This document shows, in pieces, positions 45,564 to 55,346 of a stretch of 64,000 nucleotides of DNA (positions are counted from its first letter, which is position 1; each line of letters starts with the position of its first letter). This stretch comes from UBA6059 sp965227155 (lineage in GTDB: Bacteria > Bacteroidota > Bacteroidia > Cytophagales > Cyclobacteriaceae). The position numbers and the translations under genes are program-made. The stretch lies in the NCBI GenBank assembly GCA_965227155.1, contig OZ245731.1, positions 4,278,001-4,342,000 of the forward strand, in the 5' to 3' direction. The notes under the pieces are model-generated. The model had not been told where the DNA came from, made no database searches, and saw only the letters and a program-made list of their open reading frames with translations.

Positions 45564-46163
45564 ATGGCTAAACCTAGAAATGAGCGACTTATCATGTTGA
45601 CTATTGTAACCTGTCTTGTGCTTACATTTATAATCAACTACCTCGCTGCAATTATTTATCCTCCTGATTTTAGCGGTGAATTTCCAATTTATTCGTCTGA
45701 TTGGGCCTTGACCTTACAGATTGCCGGGGCGTTCTTAATTATTGCATTGACGGTCATTGCGATGAAAGCGGAAGAAGAGAAACAGATACTAGCAGCCGCA
45801 GGATTTACAGCTATTGCCATATCAAATGGTATCAACTTCATGAGTTTGCTGGATATTTCCAATATAACCACTTTTGACCAGTTTGAAGATCAGTATCGGC
45901 TAACCATGTCCTCAAATTTTTTACTCATTCCCGCTACTGTGTTAATCGCTTCTTATAACAGGTTTAAACTTTGGATTAGGTATTTTACCGCCTTATCAAT
46001 GATACCTTATTTCATAGTAAGCATTATGTTTTTGGCTGGTGTGAGGGATTATCACCTGTTGGAAAGAGTCTTTATTGTTGGTGTTGTATGCCTTTCATTA
46101 GACTGGCTTTTGTGGGCGTATAATATCTATAACAATTATCGGGTTGATCATTTAAGCCAATAA
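45564..46163 (+). CDS. Multi-span membrane protein, unknown
   Basis: 199 residues with five to six hydrophobic helices (about 11-32, 46-66, 72-92, 112-131, 138-158, 164-185) and no motif. Stands alone. Function unknown. Confidence 0.6.
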   Translation: MAKPRNERLIMLTIVTCLVLTFIINYLAAIIYPPDFSGEFPIYSSDWALTLQIAGAFLIIALTVIAMKAEEEKQILAAAGFTAIAISNGINFMSLLDISNITTFDQFEDQYRLTMSSNFLLIPATVLIASYNRFKLWIRYFTALSMIPYFIVSIMFLAGVRDYHLLERVFIVGVVCLSLDWLLWAYNIYNNYRVDHLSQ

Positions 46164-46263
46164 TGCCATCTATTTTAAGATGACCACTATGAATAAATAT
46201 CACTGGAGCAAATTCAATATTCAATTAAAAATGTGATTAATAATATTTTATCCGCAGTGCATT

Positions 46264-46938
46264 ATGAAACTAACCCAACAAAACCTTCAATTTCTGAAAG
46301 CCCTGTCTGAAAACAACAACCGGATATGGTTTGAAGCGCATAAGGATGAATTCCAGACCTATCAGCAGGAATTTAAGGCATTTCATGGCTATGTTAAGGC
46401 GCTGATGGAGCAGCATGATCACATTGGCGGCCACAAGGTTTACAGAATCTACAGGGATGTACGGTTTTCTGATGACAAAACGCCTTATAAAGACTATTGG
46501 GCGGGATCTTTCAAAAGGGCTACGGCACAGCTGAGAGGCGGCTATTATTATCAAGTGGGCCCTGATCAGGCCATGGTGGCCGGTGGCTTCTTTGGCCCCA
46601 ACAGCAGGGATTTGCTACACCTGCGTAACCAGATCAGCCAGTTTGGGGAGCCTTTGCTAGAGGTGCTGGAGAGTAAGGCTTTCAAAAACTATTTTGGTAC
46701 GCTTGAAGGAGAAAAGGTGAAGACCGCACCCAGGGGTTTCTCACAAGATGATCCCCATATTGATTTGATTCGACATAAGCAGTTTTTGGTTTACAGGTAT
46801 TTTACCATGCAAGATATGTTGAAAGAGGATTTTGCAGCGCAGATCAACGATACCTTTCGGGCTATGCGACCTTTTTTCGACGTGATGAGCCTGTACCTTT
46901 CCACTGATTTGAATGGTGAGGACCTGGTGGTGGAGTGA
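46264..46938 (+). CDS. DUF2461 (TIGR02453) family protein
   Basis: 224 residues: LTQQNLQFLKALSENNNRIWFEAHKDEF at the start and KVYRIYRDVRFSDDKTPYKDYWAGSF in the middle are the hallmark of DUF2461. It is a widespread cytoplasmic protein of unknown activity. Single gene. Confidence 0.88.
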   Translation: MKLTQQNLQFLKALSENNNRIWFEAHKDEFQTYQQEFKAFHGYVKALMEQHDHIGGHKVYRIYRDVRFSDDKTPYKDYWAGSFKRATAQLRGGYYYQVGPDQAMVAGGFFGPNSRDLLHLRNQISQFGEPLLEVLESKAFKNYFGTLEGEKVKTAPRGFSQDDPHIDLIRHKQFLVYRYFTMQDMLKEDFAAQINDTFRAMRPFFDVMSLYLSTDLNGEDLVVE

Positions 46939-47559
46939 TGATAATTGAAGGCTTTTCTGCTTGTCGTAATGTAAAGTTTTACTGGGTCTGCGTGATTTAG
47001 TATGGCTAAAGTGAGATATCTATCTTTACATTAATCTTTTTCAATCGACGACTACTACTCTGATGATTAAGTACATAGTTACTTTTTCTTGACAAAAAGT
47101 AATCGCAGCGGCGCACCGTCAAAAGTCAAGGGCTGTATTCATTTTTTAACGGGATTTAATTCAAAAATTGCAGAAAATGAAAAAACTAAAAAATGAAGCA
47201 TCTATCTTTCGAATAAATGTAACTATTTGATAATTTGATTATCATAATCATTTCATTGACCTGAAATGCAGCTTCATTTTTTCAAACATTTCATTTCTGG
47301 TCTGCATTTTTGCCTGAAATCCCTAAAATGAATAAGGCCCAGGCTAATAAATCGAATAATACGATCTATTTCATCAATAAATATTTAAAGGAAGCGGATA
47401 TGGTTAATGCTTCCAATATAAATCATATATCTGGCATTGAAATGGCCCAAATAACAGTAAAGCCAAAAGAAGCTCACCTCGACAGACTCCATAATTATAA
47501 CAAACAAAAATCTACGTTAGAGGTCAATAGGATCAGACTTTCGTGCTAAGTTTAAAAGC
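46939..47559. other. Intergenic stretch, no convincing gene
   Basis: About 620 AT-rich bases. A TTTTTCTTGACAAAAAGT palindrome-like segment at about 47083-47100 recalls a common intergenic sequence in Bacteroidota. A 79-codon frame from 47310 has low-complexity composition and no context and is not called. Confidence 0.4.
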
Positions 47560-48138
47560 ATGAAGCAAGCATCTATTTGGTTATTGATGACAATCGGTCT
47601 TTTGATAACCTTATTTTGTAACAATGTCCGGGCGCAGGAATCTAAGGCCACACAGTTTGGCGTGAAAGCCGGTATCAACTTCGCTGAGCTATTTGGCGAT
47701 GATGCGATACCAGAAAGCGACCGCAAGGTAGGCTACTCCTTTGGCACCTACATGAATTTCAAGCTTACCAAAAGCCTGAAACTACAGCCGGAGCTCATAT
47801 TGTCATTGCAGGGTGAAAAGTCTGAAAATAAGGGCCGGTATAATATTTCCTACCTCAATGTGCCCGTCATGCTGAAGTGGACAGAGAAGCGCTTTTATAC
47901 GGAACTGGGTCCGCAGTTGGGCATCATGACAATCAATACCAGCAAAGCTGTACCTCAGGAAAATTTATTGGAGGATTTCGAAACGTTTGATTTATCCATC
48001 AATGCCGGGCTTGGTTATGAGGTGTTTGAGGATTGGACCCTGGGCTTCCGTTATTGCCAGGGCATCACCAATATTGTAGATGGTCTCGACCTGAAAAACA
48101 GTGTAATTTATATGGGTGTAGCTTATAGAGTCTTCTAA
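47560..48138 (+). CDS. Small outer-membrane beta-barrel (porin-family) protein
   Basis: 192 residues with a signal peptide (MKQASIWLLMTIGLLITLFCNNVRAQ), then FGVKAGINFAEL, YSFGTYMNFKLTKSLKLQPELILSLQG and a final IYMGVAYRVF: alternating strands and a C-terminal aromatic residue of PorT/OmpX-like eight-strand barrels. A hairpin terminator follows. Confidence 0.82.
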   Translation: MKQASIWLLMTIGLLITLFCNNVRAQESKATQFGVKAGINFAELFGDDAIPESDRKVGYSFGTYMNFKLTKSLKLQPELILSLQGEKSENKGRYNISYLNVPVMLKWTEKRFYTELGPQLGIMTINTSKAVPQENLLEDFETFDLSINAGLGYEVFEDWTLGFRYCQGITNIVDGLDLKNSVIYMGVAYRVF

Positions 48139-48220
48139 TGGCACTCTAATTGTCGTGATTAACAAGCTCCTGCCTTTGTTGGTGTTTTCCCAACAAACCA
48201 ATGTTTTTTAAAGACCAAAA

Positions 48221-48254
48221 AAAAGGCCATGACCCAGAAGGATCATAGCCTTTT
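48221..48254 (+). terminator. Terminator after the porin gene
   Basis: AAAAGGCCATGA pairs with TCATAGCCTTTT (one mismatch) around a 10-base loop; A- and T-runs at the base allow use in both directions. Confidence 0.75.
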
Positions 48255-48379
48255 CACAAATATCGAAACGGTTGTTATGGCATTAGTTTCAGAAGCCATC
48301 TACATCATGTCAAACAATGTAGCGATCTAAAGTTAATACCACCGCCTACTTATCCGCCGTAGCGGTATGTGTAGGTGGA

Positions 48380-48574
48380 TTAACCGATTACTTCAACGTT
48401 CACTGCATTGATGCCTTTTCGGCCCTGCTCTGTTTCGAATTTCACTTTGTCGTTTTCTCTGATATCGTCAACTAAACCAGACTCGTGTACAAAGATGTCT
48501 TCTCCACCTTCACTTGGCTTAATAAAGCCAAACCCTTTGGCATTATTAAAGAATTTTACTGTTCCTTCTTTCAT
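48380..48574 (-). CDS. Cold-shock protein (CspA family)
   Basis: 64 residues with the RNP1 and RNP2 motifs GFGFIKP and DIFVHES of a single cold-shock domain; a single-stranded nucleic-acid chaperone. It follows the DEAD-box helicase gene on the same strand (70 bases), a pairing that suits cold adaptation. Confidence 0.93.
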   Translation of the reverse strand: MKEGTVKFFNNAKGFGFIKPSEGGEDIFVHESGLVDDIRENDKVKFETEQGRKGINAVNVEVIG

Positions 48575-48643
48575 TAGATTAAAATAAATATGTATTAATT
48601 GATTAAATAAATTGCGTGTTTATGAATGCCCTGTGGGCCATGA

Positions 48644-50416
48644 TTAATATTTCTTGGACTTTCGTCGTTTCGTAGAAAAACCGTTGTGCCTTGATTGTGC
48701 ATGACCCTGCTGTCGGGTACGCTTGGCAAAGCCCTTCTGCCCTCTTTCTCTTTTTTTCTTACCAGAACCTCTGTTGCCCTGGTCATCACGGTTAACCCTG
48801 ATCTCACGACCATCTAAGTCTACCAGGTCAAACTGCGGACCGAAATCTTTGGCAAACTTGCTGCTCAGCGAAAAATAGGAACAGCTTTTCTGCATGCTGA
48901 TCTGGCTGAAATGCTTGGCTTTTACACCCGATACATCTGCCAGAAAGTCAACCAGCTCCTGGTTGTTGAACCCGTCCATTTGTCCGATATTCACGAAAAA
49001 TCGGGGTTCACCATCAGCCTGCTGATATTTGCTTTGGCCGGGAGTTTCGTTGAGGTCCTGCTGATCATCCAGACTCAATAAGTCCAGCTGCGCAGAGATC
49101 AATTTCTTCAGAATATCTTCACGGCTCAGTGTAAGTAACTTATCCTTAAGCTGATCCAGAACATCTTCAGCATGCGGGTGGACATCTGCATTTTGTAGCT
49201 TCTCCACCCAGTCATTGAGGCGTGAAGCCTTCAGATCCTTGGTGCTGGGCACTTCGATCTGTTCAAACTTTACCGATATCTTTTTCTCTAATTGGGCAAT
49301 TTTACTACCTTCTCTAGGGTTGATGAATGCCAGGGATATTCCCTTACGGCCTGCCCTACCCGTTCTGCCACTCCGGTGCGTATAGCTTTCCAGCTGATCA
49401 GGCAGCGAATGGTGGATGACATGGCTCAGTTCGCTCACATCGATACCTCTTGCTGCCACATCCGTAGCGATGAGCAGTTGCATTTTGCGACCCTTAAACC
49501 TGCGCATGACAGCATCACGCTGTGCTTGCGAAAGATCACCATGCAGTGCTTCCACTCCATAGCCTTGCTGGGACAAAGTATCTGCAATTTCCTGTGTTTC
49601 CCGCTTGGTGCGGCAAAACATTACGCCCCGCATATCGGGTTGAAGATCAAGAAAGCGCTTTAAAGCTTGCAGCTTATTGGCTGTCTTGGTCATTACGTAT
49701 TTATGTGCAATGTCTTTATTGCTTTTTTCCTGTGCATTGACCGCTACTTCTACGGGGTTATGCATGTATTTCTTTACGATCTGTCTGATCTCCTGCGGCA
49801 TAGTCGCAGAGAACAGCCAGATGGCCTCTTTGGCTTCTGTAAATTCCAGAATCTCATCTATCGCCTCTTTGAAGCCCATATTGAGCATCTCATCCGCCTC
49901 ATCCAGCACCAGGTATTTTACAGCACTCAGATCAACCACATTTCTGTGGATCAGATCGATAAGGCGACCAGGTGTGGCGACTATGATTTGCGTAGGCTTC
50001 TGCAAGGCCTTGATCTGGTTTGTGATAGAAGCACCACCATACACCACATTGATGTTGATTGCCTTATTGTTGCTGGCAAAATCCTTGAGTTGTGTGGCGG
50101 TCTGCTGACCCAGCTCTCGCGTAGGTGCAAGTATCAAAGCCTGTGTTTTCTTAAGCTGAGGATCTACAAGATCAATCAAAGGCAAACCAAAAGCAGCTGT
50201 TTTTCCCGTACCTGTTTGCGCCAGACCAATAAAGTCTTGCGGTTTTTCATTGAGCAGTACCGGAATGGATTGTTCTTGTATGGGGGTGGGTTGCAAAAAC
50301 CCGAGTTGATTTAGGACTTCAATTAAATTAGATGAAAGTCCTAAGGTATTAAATTGATTCAAAAAGAAATTATTATAATGAGCTACAAAGCTACGTGAAT
50401 TTATTTCCCCCACCAC
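48644..50416 (-). CDS. DEAD-box RNA helicase (DeaD/DbpA-like)
   Basis: 590 residues from a GTG; the family usually starts near FNTLGLSSNLIEVL, so a TTG about 20 codons in is also possible. Motifs: AQTGTGKTA, PTRELGQQ, DEAD, SAT, HRSGRTGRAGR. After the helicase core comes a DbpA-like RNA-binding domain (EPRFFVNIGQMDGFN) and a basic Arg/Lys-rich tail. Unwinds structured RNA in ribosome assembly or in the cold. Confidence 0.9.
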   Translation of the reverse strand: MVGEINSRSFVAHYNNFFLNQFNTLGLSSNLIEVLNQLGFLQPTPIQEQSIPVLLNEKPQDFIGLAQTGTGKTAAFGLPLIDLVDPQLKKTQALILAPTRELGQQTATQLKDFASNNKAININVVYGGASITNQIKALQKPTQIIVATPGRLIDLIHRNVVDLSAVKYLVLDEADEMLNMGFKEAIDEILEFTEAKEAIWLFSATMPQEIRQIVKKYMHNPVEVAVNAQEKSNKDIAHKYVMTKTANKLQALKRFLDLQPDMRGVMFCRTKRETQEIADTLSQQGYGVEALHGDLSQAQRDAVMRRFKGRKMQLLIATDVAARGIDVSELSHVIHHSLPDQLESYTHRSGRTGRAGRKGISLAFINPREGSKIAQLEKKISVKFEQIEVPSTKDLKASRLNDWVEKLQNADVHPHAEDVLDQLKDKLLTLSREDILKKLISAQLDLLSLDDQQDLNETPGQSKYQQADGEPRFFVNIGQMDGFNNQELVDFLADVSGVKAKHFSQISMQKSCSYFSLSSKFAKDFGPQFDLVDLDGREIRVNRDDQGNRGSGKKKRERGQKGFAKRTRQQGHAQSRHNGFSTKRRKSKKY

Positions 50417-50547
50417 TATAATCGCAATTATTTACGAAATATTATTTGGTGAAGGTTGGGATATTGTTAAACCGGATTGTGTAAGCTGCTGGATCAGTGG
50501 AGGTTGGAATGAAAATATAAGTCCTATACAATCATTATCCCAATACG

Positions 50548-50853
50548 CTATTTAAGCAAATCTAAAAGGCTATTCGGATCCTGTCGATTATCCCAGAAAG
50601 CAGTTATGATTATTTCCTTTTCATTAAATTTATAGAAAATACTATAGTGGCCCATTGACGCAACACGAGTATTTGGAAAGTCAGCTTCTCTATACATTTT
50701 TGGGTTTTTTGCAATTGTTTCAGCTTTTAAATTACTTGCTTTCAGTAGTTTGAGTGAATAAGTATTTGTATTATTATTTTCAATCCAATACTCTAAAATA
50801 GTCCTTCTCTGTCTCGCAGCTGTTTCTGTCCAGACTATTTTTCTGTTAGCCAC
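50548..50853 (-). CDS. RelE/ParE-family toxin
   Basis: 101 residues: VWTETAARQRRTILEYWIENN, then NTRVASMGHYSIFYKFNEKEIIITAFWDNRQDP, the usual ParE/RelE plan with the terminal aromatic-Asp-x-Arg. Overlaps the upstream antitoxin by 19 bases. Confidence 0.82.
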   Translation of the reverse strand: MANRKIVWTETAARQRRTILEYWIENNNTNTYSLKLLKASNLKAETIAKNPKMYREADFPNTRVASMGHYSIFYKFNEKEIIITAFWDNRQDPNSLLDLLK

Positions 50854-51077
50854 TGAATTTCCAGTTTGTTGAGTTCATCCTGATTTATCAATTGTCCGTT
50901 TTGAATATCATTTTCACTCATAGCCAACATAATCTTTTGCTCTTCTGTAAGAGGGGTCTTAGCATGCTCTACATTGGAAGTTAGTATCATTTTTTCAAGA
51001 GCTTGCAAATATTTTGAGTCGTTGATTGACATTAATCTATCAATAACCCGATTCCTTATTTCATTAGTCGAGGCCAT
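50835..51077 (-). CDS. Antitoxin of the RelE/ParE pair
   Basis: 80 residues: helical (MASTNEIRNRVIDRLMSINDSKYLQALEKMI) with a C-terminal EEQKIMLAMSENDIQNGQLI..LNKLEIQWL segment typical of small Bacteroidota antitoxins. Order and overlap support the pair. Confidence 0.75.
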   Translation of the reverse strand: MASTNEIRNRVIDRLMSINDSKYLQALEKMILTSNVEHAKTPLTEEQKIMLAMSENDIQNGQLINQDELNKLEIQWLTEK

Positions 51078-51336
51078 ATAGTAAAGATATTTTATTTCTT
51101 GTTTTAATACGTGTAGTTAAATGAATATCAAAACTGATTTAATGTATTTGGCTAATATGTTTGGATTATTAAACACATAATAAGGATATAAGTGTAGACT
51201 TATAAATACAAAATAAATTATTCACATTTATGGCTTCCAATATATGCATCAATGCGAAAACTGAGTCAATATGATAAGATATTTCTGCTTAACGATCGGG
51301 CGATGCAGGATAAAAAGCTTTGGAACTAACCCCTCT

Positions 51337-52206
51337 CTAACTAACCACCCAAATCGGTAGGTGCATATTGAGCTTGAGTAGCTGAATAACAGTGCTTTGG
51401 ATAATGCTGTGCTCCGCCGGTACTACTATCATATCGATCTGGCGCTCTACGGCAAAATCGTAGATCATATGGGCAATAGACCGGTCGCCATGGAAGCTGT
51501 AGCTCATTTCAGGCATATCTTGACCGGGGAAGTATTTTTTTGAAAAGCGCACCCATTCTCGTTCCGACTCCTCGCGCATCTCCTTTTCTAGGTTTCTGAT
51601 GGGGATAAATGGGAAATACACCTGCGGCACATTATGCACATGCTGACAGATAACTTCAGCCTGCAAGGTATCAGCTAGCTCAAGGCATTTGTGCAAGGCT
51701 TTGGCGGATTTTTTGGAGAAATCTACAGGTGCCAAAAACTGCTCAAACCGATGGTAGGAAGTTTCCGGTACCAGCAAGAGGTCTGCTTTCGGATCTCTAT
51801 GCATTACCCTTTCGATGAGATAGCCGGAACCCTCATAGGTCACTTTCTTACCCATAATGATCAGGTCTACCTGATGCTTTTTCTCTGTATGAAGCACATC
51901 ATGGGCGGTATCATCTGTCTGCGATACCTGAAATTCATATTTTATGGTTTCGGGTAGTTCTTTTACGAGCTTTTCCATGCGCCCTTTCAGCACTTCATCA
52001 AGTGGCTTTTTCAGGTCTTTGAAGAGGTATTTGGCCCGCTCAGGATAATCAAGCCGTATGTTATGGTAAAAAACGACTTTCTCAACTGTATTGAAAGACT
52101 CAATCAAAAAATAGACATATCGGATCAGCAGCTGATCCATAAAAGTCATGTCCAGCGCAAGCATGAGTGTTTTTGGTTGTGATGGTGTGTTAGTCTTTGA
52201 TGTCAT
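51337..52206 (-). CDS. Universal stress protein, tandem UspA domains
   Basis: 289 residues in two UspA-like halves: the first begins LMLALDMTFMDQLLIRY and the second FEQFLAPVDFSKKSAKAL. Overlaps the 3' end of the BCCT transporter gene by 17 bases, so it probably responds to or modulates uptake. ATP-binding Gly motif is not complete (MGKKVTYEGSGYLIERVMHR). Confidence 0.82.
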   Translation of the reverse strand: MTSKTNTPSQPKTLMLALDMTFMDQLLIRYVYFLIESFNTVEKVVFYHNIRLDYPERAKYLFKDLKKPLDEVLKGRMEKLVKELPETIKYEFQVSQTDDTAHDVLHTEKKHQVDLIIMGKKVTYEGSGYLIERVMHRDPKADLLLVPETSYHRFEQFLAPVDFSKKSAKALHKCLELADTLQAEVICQHVHNVPQVYFPFIPIRNLEKEMREESEREWVRFSKKYFPGQDMPEMSYSFHGDRSIAHMIYDFAVERQIDMIVVPAEHSIIQSTVIQLLKLNMHLPIWVVS

Positions 52207-53770
52207 CGCTGGATAATAATTGCTTTATGGTTTCTTCGTAGGTTACTTTATCCCTTTTCTTAAGGTCACGTTGCATGTTTTCATGCTCTTCTTCCAGGCC
52301 TTTCCATAGGCTGTAGCACATGATGATCAGGATCACTGCAAAAGGCAACCCAGTGCTCAATGCAGCAGTTTGCAGTGCCGATAATCCACCACCGATCAGC
52401 AAGGTAGCTGCTACGGCACCTTCCGATAAGGCCCAAAATATGCGCTGCCCTACCGGGGCATCCAGTTTGCCACCGCTGGTAATGCTATCGATAACCAGCG
52501 AACCGGAATCCGATGAGGTGACAAAAAAGCTGGTGACTAGAATAATGCCGACAATGCTGGTGATAAAGTCAATAGGAAACTCCTGCAGCATCACAAAGAG
52601 CGCTGTAGAAATATCATCTTGTACGGCATTGGCGACATTGCCTATGCCATTCAGCTCCAGGTAAATTGCTGATCCTCCAAAGACAGACATCCACAGGAAG
52701 GTAAGCAATGATGGCACCAGCAATACGCCCAGCACAAACTCCCGCACGGTACGTCCTTTTGATACCCTTGCGATAAACATGCCGACGAAAGGCGACCAGG
52801 ATATCCACCAGGCCCAGTACACGAAGGTCCAGTCACTTTGCCATTCTCCACCAGAGAAGGTACCTGCCCAGGTACTGATCTCTATGATGTTTTGCACGTA
52901 AGCCCCGGTCGATTGTATAAAGGCATTAATGAGAAATAAGGTAGGTCCCAATATGATCATAAGCACCAGGAAGACCATCCCGATCCGAATGTTCAACTCG
53001 CTGAGCTTCCGCACTCCTTTGTCCAGACCAAGTACTACAGAAGTGGTAGCTGCCAGGGTAATAACCCCAATCAGGAATACCTGCATGCCTATTGTGTTGG
53101 GTAGTCCAAACAGATAAAACAATCCAGAGGCTATTTGCTGTACACCAAAGCCCAATGAAGTGGCCAGGCCAAATAAAGTTGGCACCACACTCAGAATATC
53201 GATAATATCTCCAAATGGTCCATGAATACGTTCACCCAAAAGTGGATAAAATACTGACCTGATCGATAAGGGTAATTTTTTTGAAAAAGCGAAAAATGCT
53301 AATGCCAGGCCAATGAGTGCATAAATAGCCCAGGCGTGTAATCCCCAATGCAAAAATGTATAGACCAAAGCATTCTCGGCCTTTTGTGAAACATCAGAAA
53401 CCTCTACAGGAGGTGATGTGAAATTGGAAATGGGTTCCGCTACACTGAAAAACAATAACCCAATACCCATACCGGCTGAGAACAGCATGGCGAACCAGGC
53501 AAAGAGGCTAAATTCTGTTTCGGCGTTCTTCCCCCCTAGCCTTATTTTACCGTATTTTCCAAAAGCGAAAAATAGACTGGTCACCAGCATGATGTTGACG
53601 GTAAGTATAAAGAACCAGCCGGCATGTTCAGTGATCCATGCCTGTGCCTGCTCAAAGAAGCCCTCCATGGGCTTACCAATAATCAGGGTAAGGGCGATAA
53701 AGAAAATAATAAGCCCTGCTGACGTGTAGAAAACAGGGCCGTGAATATCGAAATACTTCTTTTTTTGCAA
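52190..53770 (-). CDS. BCCT-family transporter (betaine/choline/carnitine type)
   Basis: 526 residues, 12 membrane helices, with the BCCT signature around WTFVYWAWWISWSPFVGMFIARVSKGRTVREF (helix 8). It imports a quaternary ammonium compound or similar zwitterion, by Na+ or H+ symport. It is coupled to the UspA gene. A terminator at 53798 separates it from susD. Confidence 0.9.
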   Translation of the reverse strand: MQKKKYFDIHGPVFYTSAGLIIFFIALTLIIGKPMEGFFEQAQAWITEHAGWFFILTVNIMLVTSLFFAFGKYGKIRLGGKNAETEFSLFAWFAMLFSAGMGIGLLFFSVAEPISNFTSPPVEVSDVSQKAENALVYTFLHWGLHAWAIYALIGLALAFFAFSKKLPLSIRSVFYPLLGERIHGPFGDIIDILSVVPTLFGLATSLGFGVQQIASGLFYLFGLPNTIGMQVFLIGVITLAATTSVVLGLDKGVRKLSELNIRIGMVFLVLMIILGPTLFLINAFIQSTGAYVQNIIEISTWAGTFSGGEWQSDWTFVYWAWWISWSPFVGMFIARVSKGRTVREFVLGVLLVPSLLTFLWMSVFGGSAIYLELNGIGNVANAVQDDISTALFVMLQEFPIDFITSIVGIILVTSFFVTSSDSGSLVIDSITSGGKLDAPVGQRIFWALSEGAVAATLLIGGGLSALQTAALSTGLPFAVILIIMCYSLWKGLEEEHENMQRDLKKRDKVTYEETIKQLLSSDDIKD

Positions 53771-53797
53771 AATGAATCTCTCTTAGGTAGTCAATAA

Positions 53798-53828
53798 AAC
53801 AGGTGACCCGTTGATCAGGTCACCTGTT
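53798..53828 (-). terminator. Terminator after susD
   Basis: Perfect 11-bp stem AACAGGTGACC/GGTCACCTGTT with a 9-base loop; on the minus strand it is followed by TTTATT. It ends the susCD transcript before the BCCT gene. Confidence 0.8.
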
Positions 53829-53838
53829 AAAGATACTA

Positions 53839-55311
53839 TTATTCTGTAAGCCAGGTCGTGGCGTTGAAATCGTTGGAACCACCCAGGCGCTGAACAGCAT
53901 CCTGATAGTTCGCTGAATTCAAGCTTTGCTCTTCACCAGGGTACAAAAACTTCATAGGCAGATTGCCATTATTGAGGTTGTCGCAGGCAGCATCCAGGAA
54001 TGGAATACCGTCCCAGCTCATACCACCTTCAAAATACCATCTTCTTACCTCGAAATAAGGCGTTAAGCCTGTGAAATAAAGTGATAGCCATTTCTGCTCC
54101 CAGATATCGGTAGTGGTATTGAAAGCCACGCCAGAGTTGGCATAATAATCACCAAAATCAGTATAACCGAATGGCGCATAGTCAACCTGGTAATAATCCA
54201 TAGAGGCTTCTATGCCTGCACGGTAATGAGCTTCAGTATCGTCTGCTATCCAGCCTCTTTCAGCTGCCTCAGCCATCAGGAATTCCACCTCTGAATAAGT
54301 CATGATGATACCATCTGCCATTTCAAGGCCTAGCTGTGCTGCAGTTGTTTGTGCAGGATCGTTGAAATATTGCGCACCCAGCCTGGAGCCTGCTTTTTCG
54401 CAGGTACCGGCACCATTCTGTGCTCCTGAGAACACAGGGTTGCTGTAATCATCATTGTCAGGCCTGGCATAACGGGCAAGCCTTGGATCGTTGTAGGCTG
54501 ACATCACATTCAATGCCGTCTCACTGAAAGCAACCGCATCTAAGTCTCCTACCTTCAAAGGAATCAATGGAAACTGATTGGGGAAACTGTTGAGGTAATC
54601 CAGTATGGCATTGTCCTCGTTAGAGGTCATCACATTACCACTGGTAGCAATCTGTGCAAACCTGCTGGAAGCATCGCCAAGCTGGTTATGGGCCAGCATG
54701 ATATAACGAAGGCTAAGCGAGTTAGCTAGCTTCTGCCATTTGGAGGCATCACCATTGAATAGAATATCACCGGTAATATTGCCATTGCCACTGGCAAGCA
54801 AGGTGCTTGCTCTGGATAGTTCTGACAACAGGTCCTGGTATATAGCCTGCTGATCATCATACGCCGGTGTAAACTCACCCTCATCGCCGGTAATGGCTTC
54901 TGAATAAGGAATATCACCATAGGCGTTGGTCAGGTTACCAAAAATCCATGATCTCAGCACGATAGCAGCGCCTTCCAGGGCTGCATTATCAGATTCTGCA
55001 GCTATCTCTTCCACCGCTATGGCATCTGTAAGGCTTTCATAAAGCCCTTCCCATACTGTTGGGAAAGCATTCCAGTTGTACGTGTCCACCTCTGTCCTCA
55101 AGGTTTTGGCGGTTAGCTGTGCAGCATTATTGCCAAGCAGGAACGATTCGTTGACCATAGTGGTCACACTCTGACGGATAGCCGAAGGAAATAATACGCT
55201 GGGGCTAACCGAAGTAGGTTCATTAGGATTTTCATTGTACTCGTCGAAATCCGAACAAGCACCCAACACGAAAATCGCTGATAATATGATTAGTATTTTA
55301 TTAATTCTCAT
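53839..55311 (-). CDS. SusD/RagB-family nutrient-binding lipoprotein
   Basis: About 490 residues; lipobox FVLGAC, then SDFDEYNENPNEPTSVSPSVLFPSA, as in the SusD-like_2 branch. The TPR-like helices carry LRSWIFGNLTNAYGDIPYSEA. It caps the SusC channel on the cell surface. I start at MRINKILII; an ATG 4 codons earlier also fits. The 23-base gap to susC shows co-transcription. Substrate unknown: no glycosidase or peptidase is adjacent. Confidence 0.92.
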   Translation of the reverse strand: MRINKILIILSAIFVLGACSDFDEYNENPNEPTSVSPSVLFPSAIRQSVTTMVNESFLLGNNAAQLTAKTLRTEVDTYNWNAFPTVWEGLYESLTDAIAVEEIAAESDNAALEGAAIVLRSWIFGNLTNAYGDIPYSEAITGDEGEFTPAYDDQQAIYQDLLSELSRASTLLASGNGNITGDILFNGDASKWQKLANSLSLRYIMLAHNQLGDASSRFAQIATSGNVMTSNEDNAILDYLNSFPNQFPLIPLKVGDLDAVAFSETALNVMSAYNDPRLARYARPDNDDYSNPVFSGAQNGAGTCEKAGSRLGAQYFNDPAQTTAAQLGLEMADGIIMTYSEVEFLMAEAAERGWIADDTEAHYRAGIEASMDYYQVDYAPFGYTDFGDYYANSGVAFNTTTDIWEQKWLSLYFTGLTPYFEVRRWYFEGGMSWDGIPFLDAACDNLNNGNLPMKFLYPGEEQSLNSANYQDAVQRLGGSNDFNATTWLTE

Positions 55312-55346
55312 TGTCAATTGCATTTAAAGTCGAAAAAGGAACTGGA

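Noticed and set aside
47310..47549. 79-codon frame before the porin gene
   Set aside because: Lys/Asn-rich low-complexity product in an AT-rich gap, no family, no promoter and no neighbour in phase.
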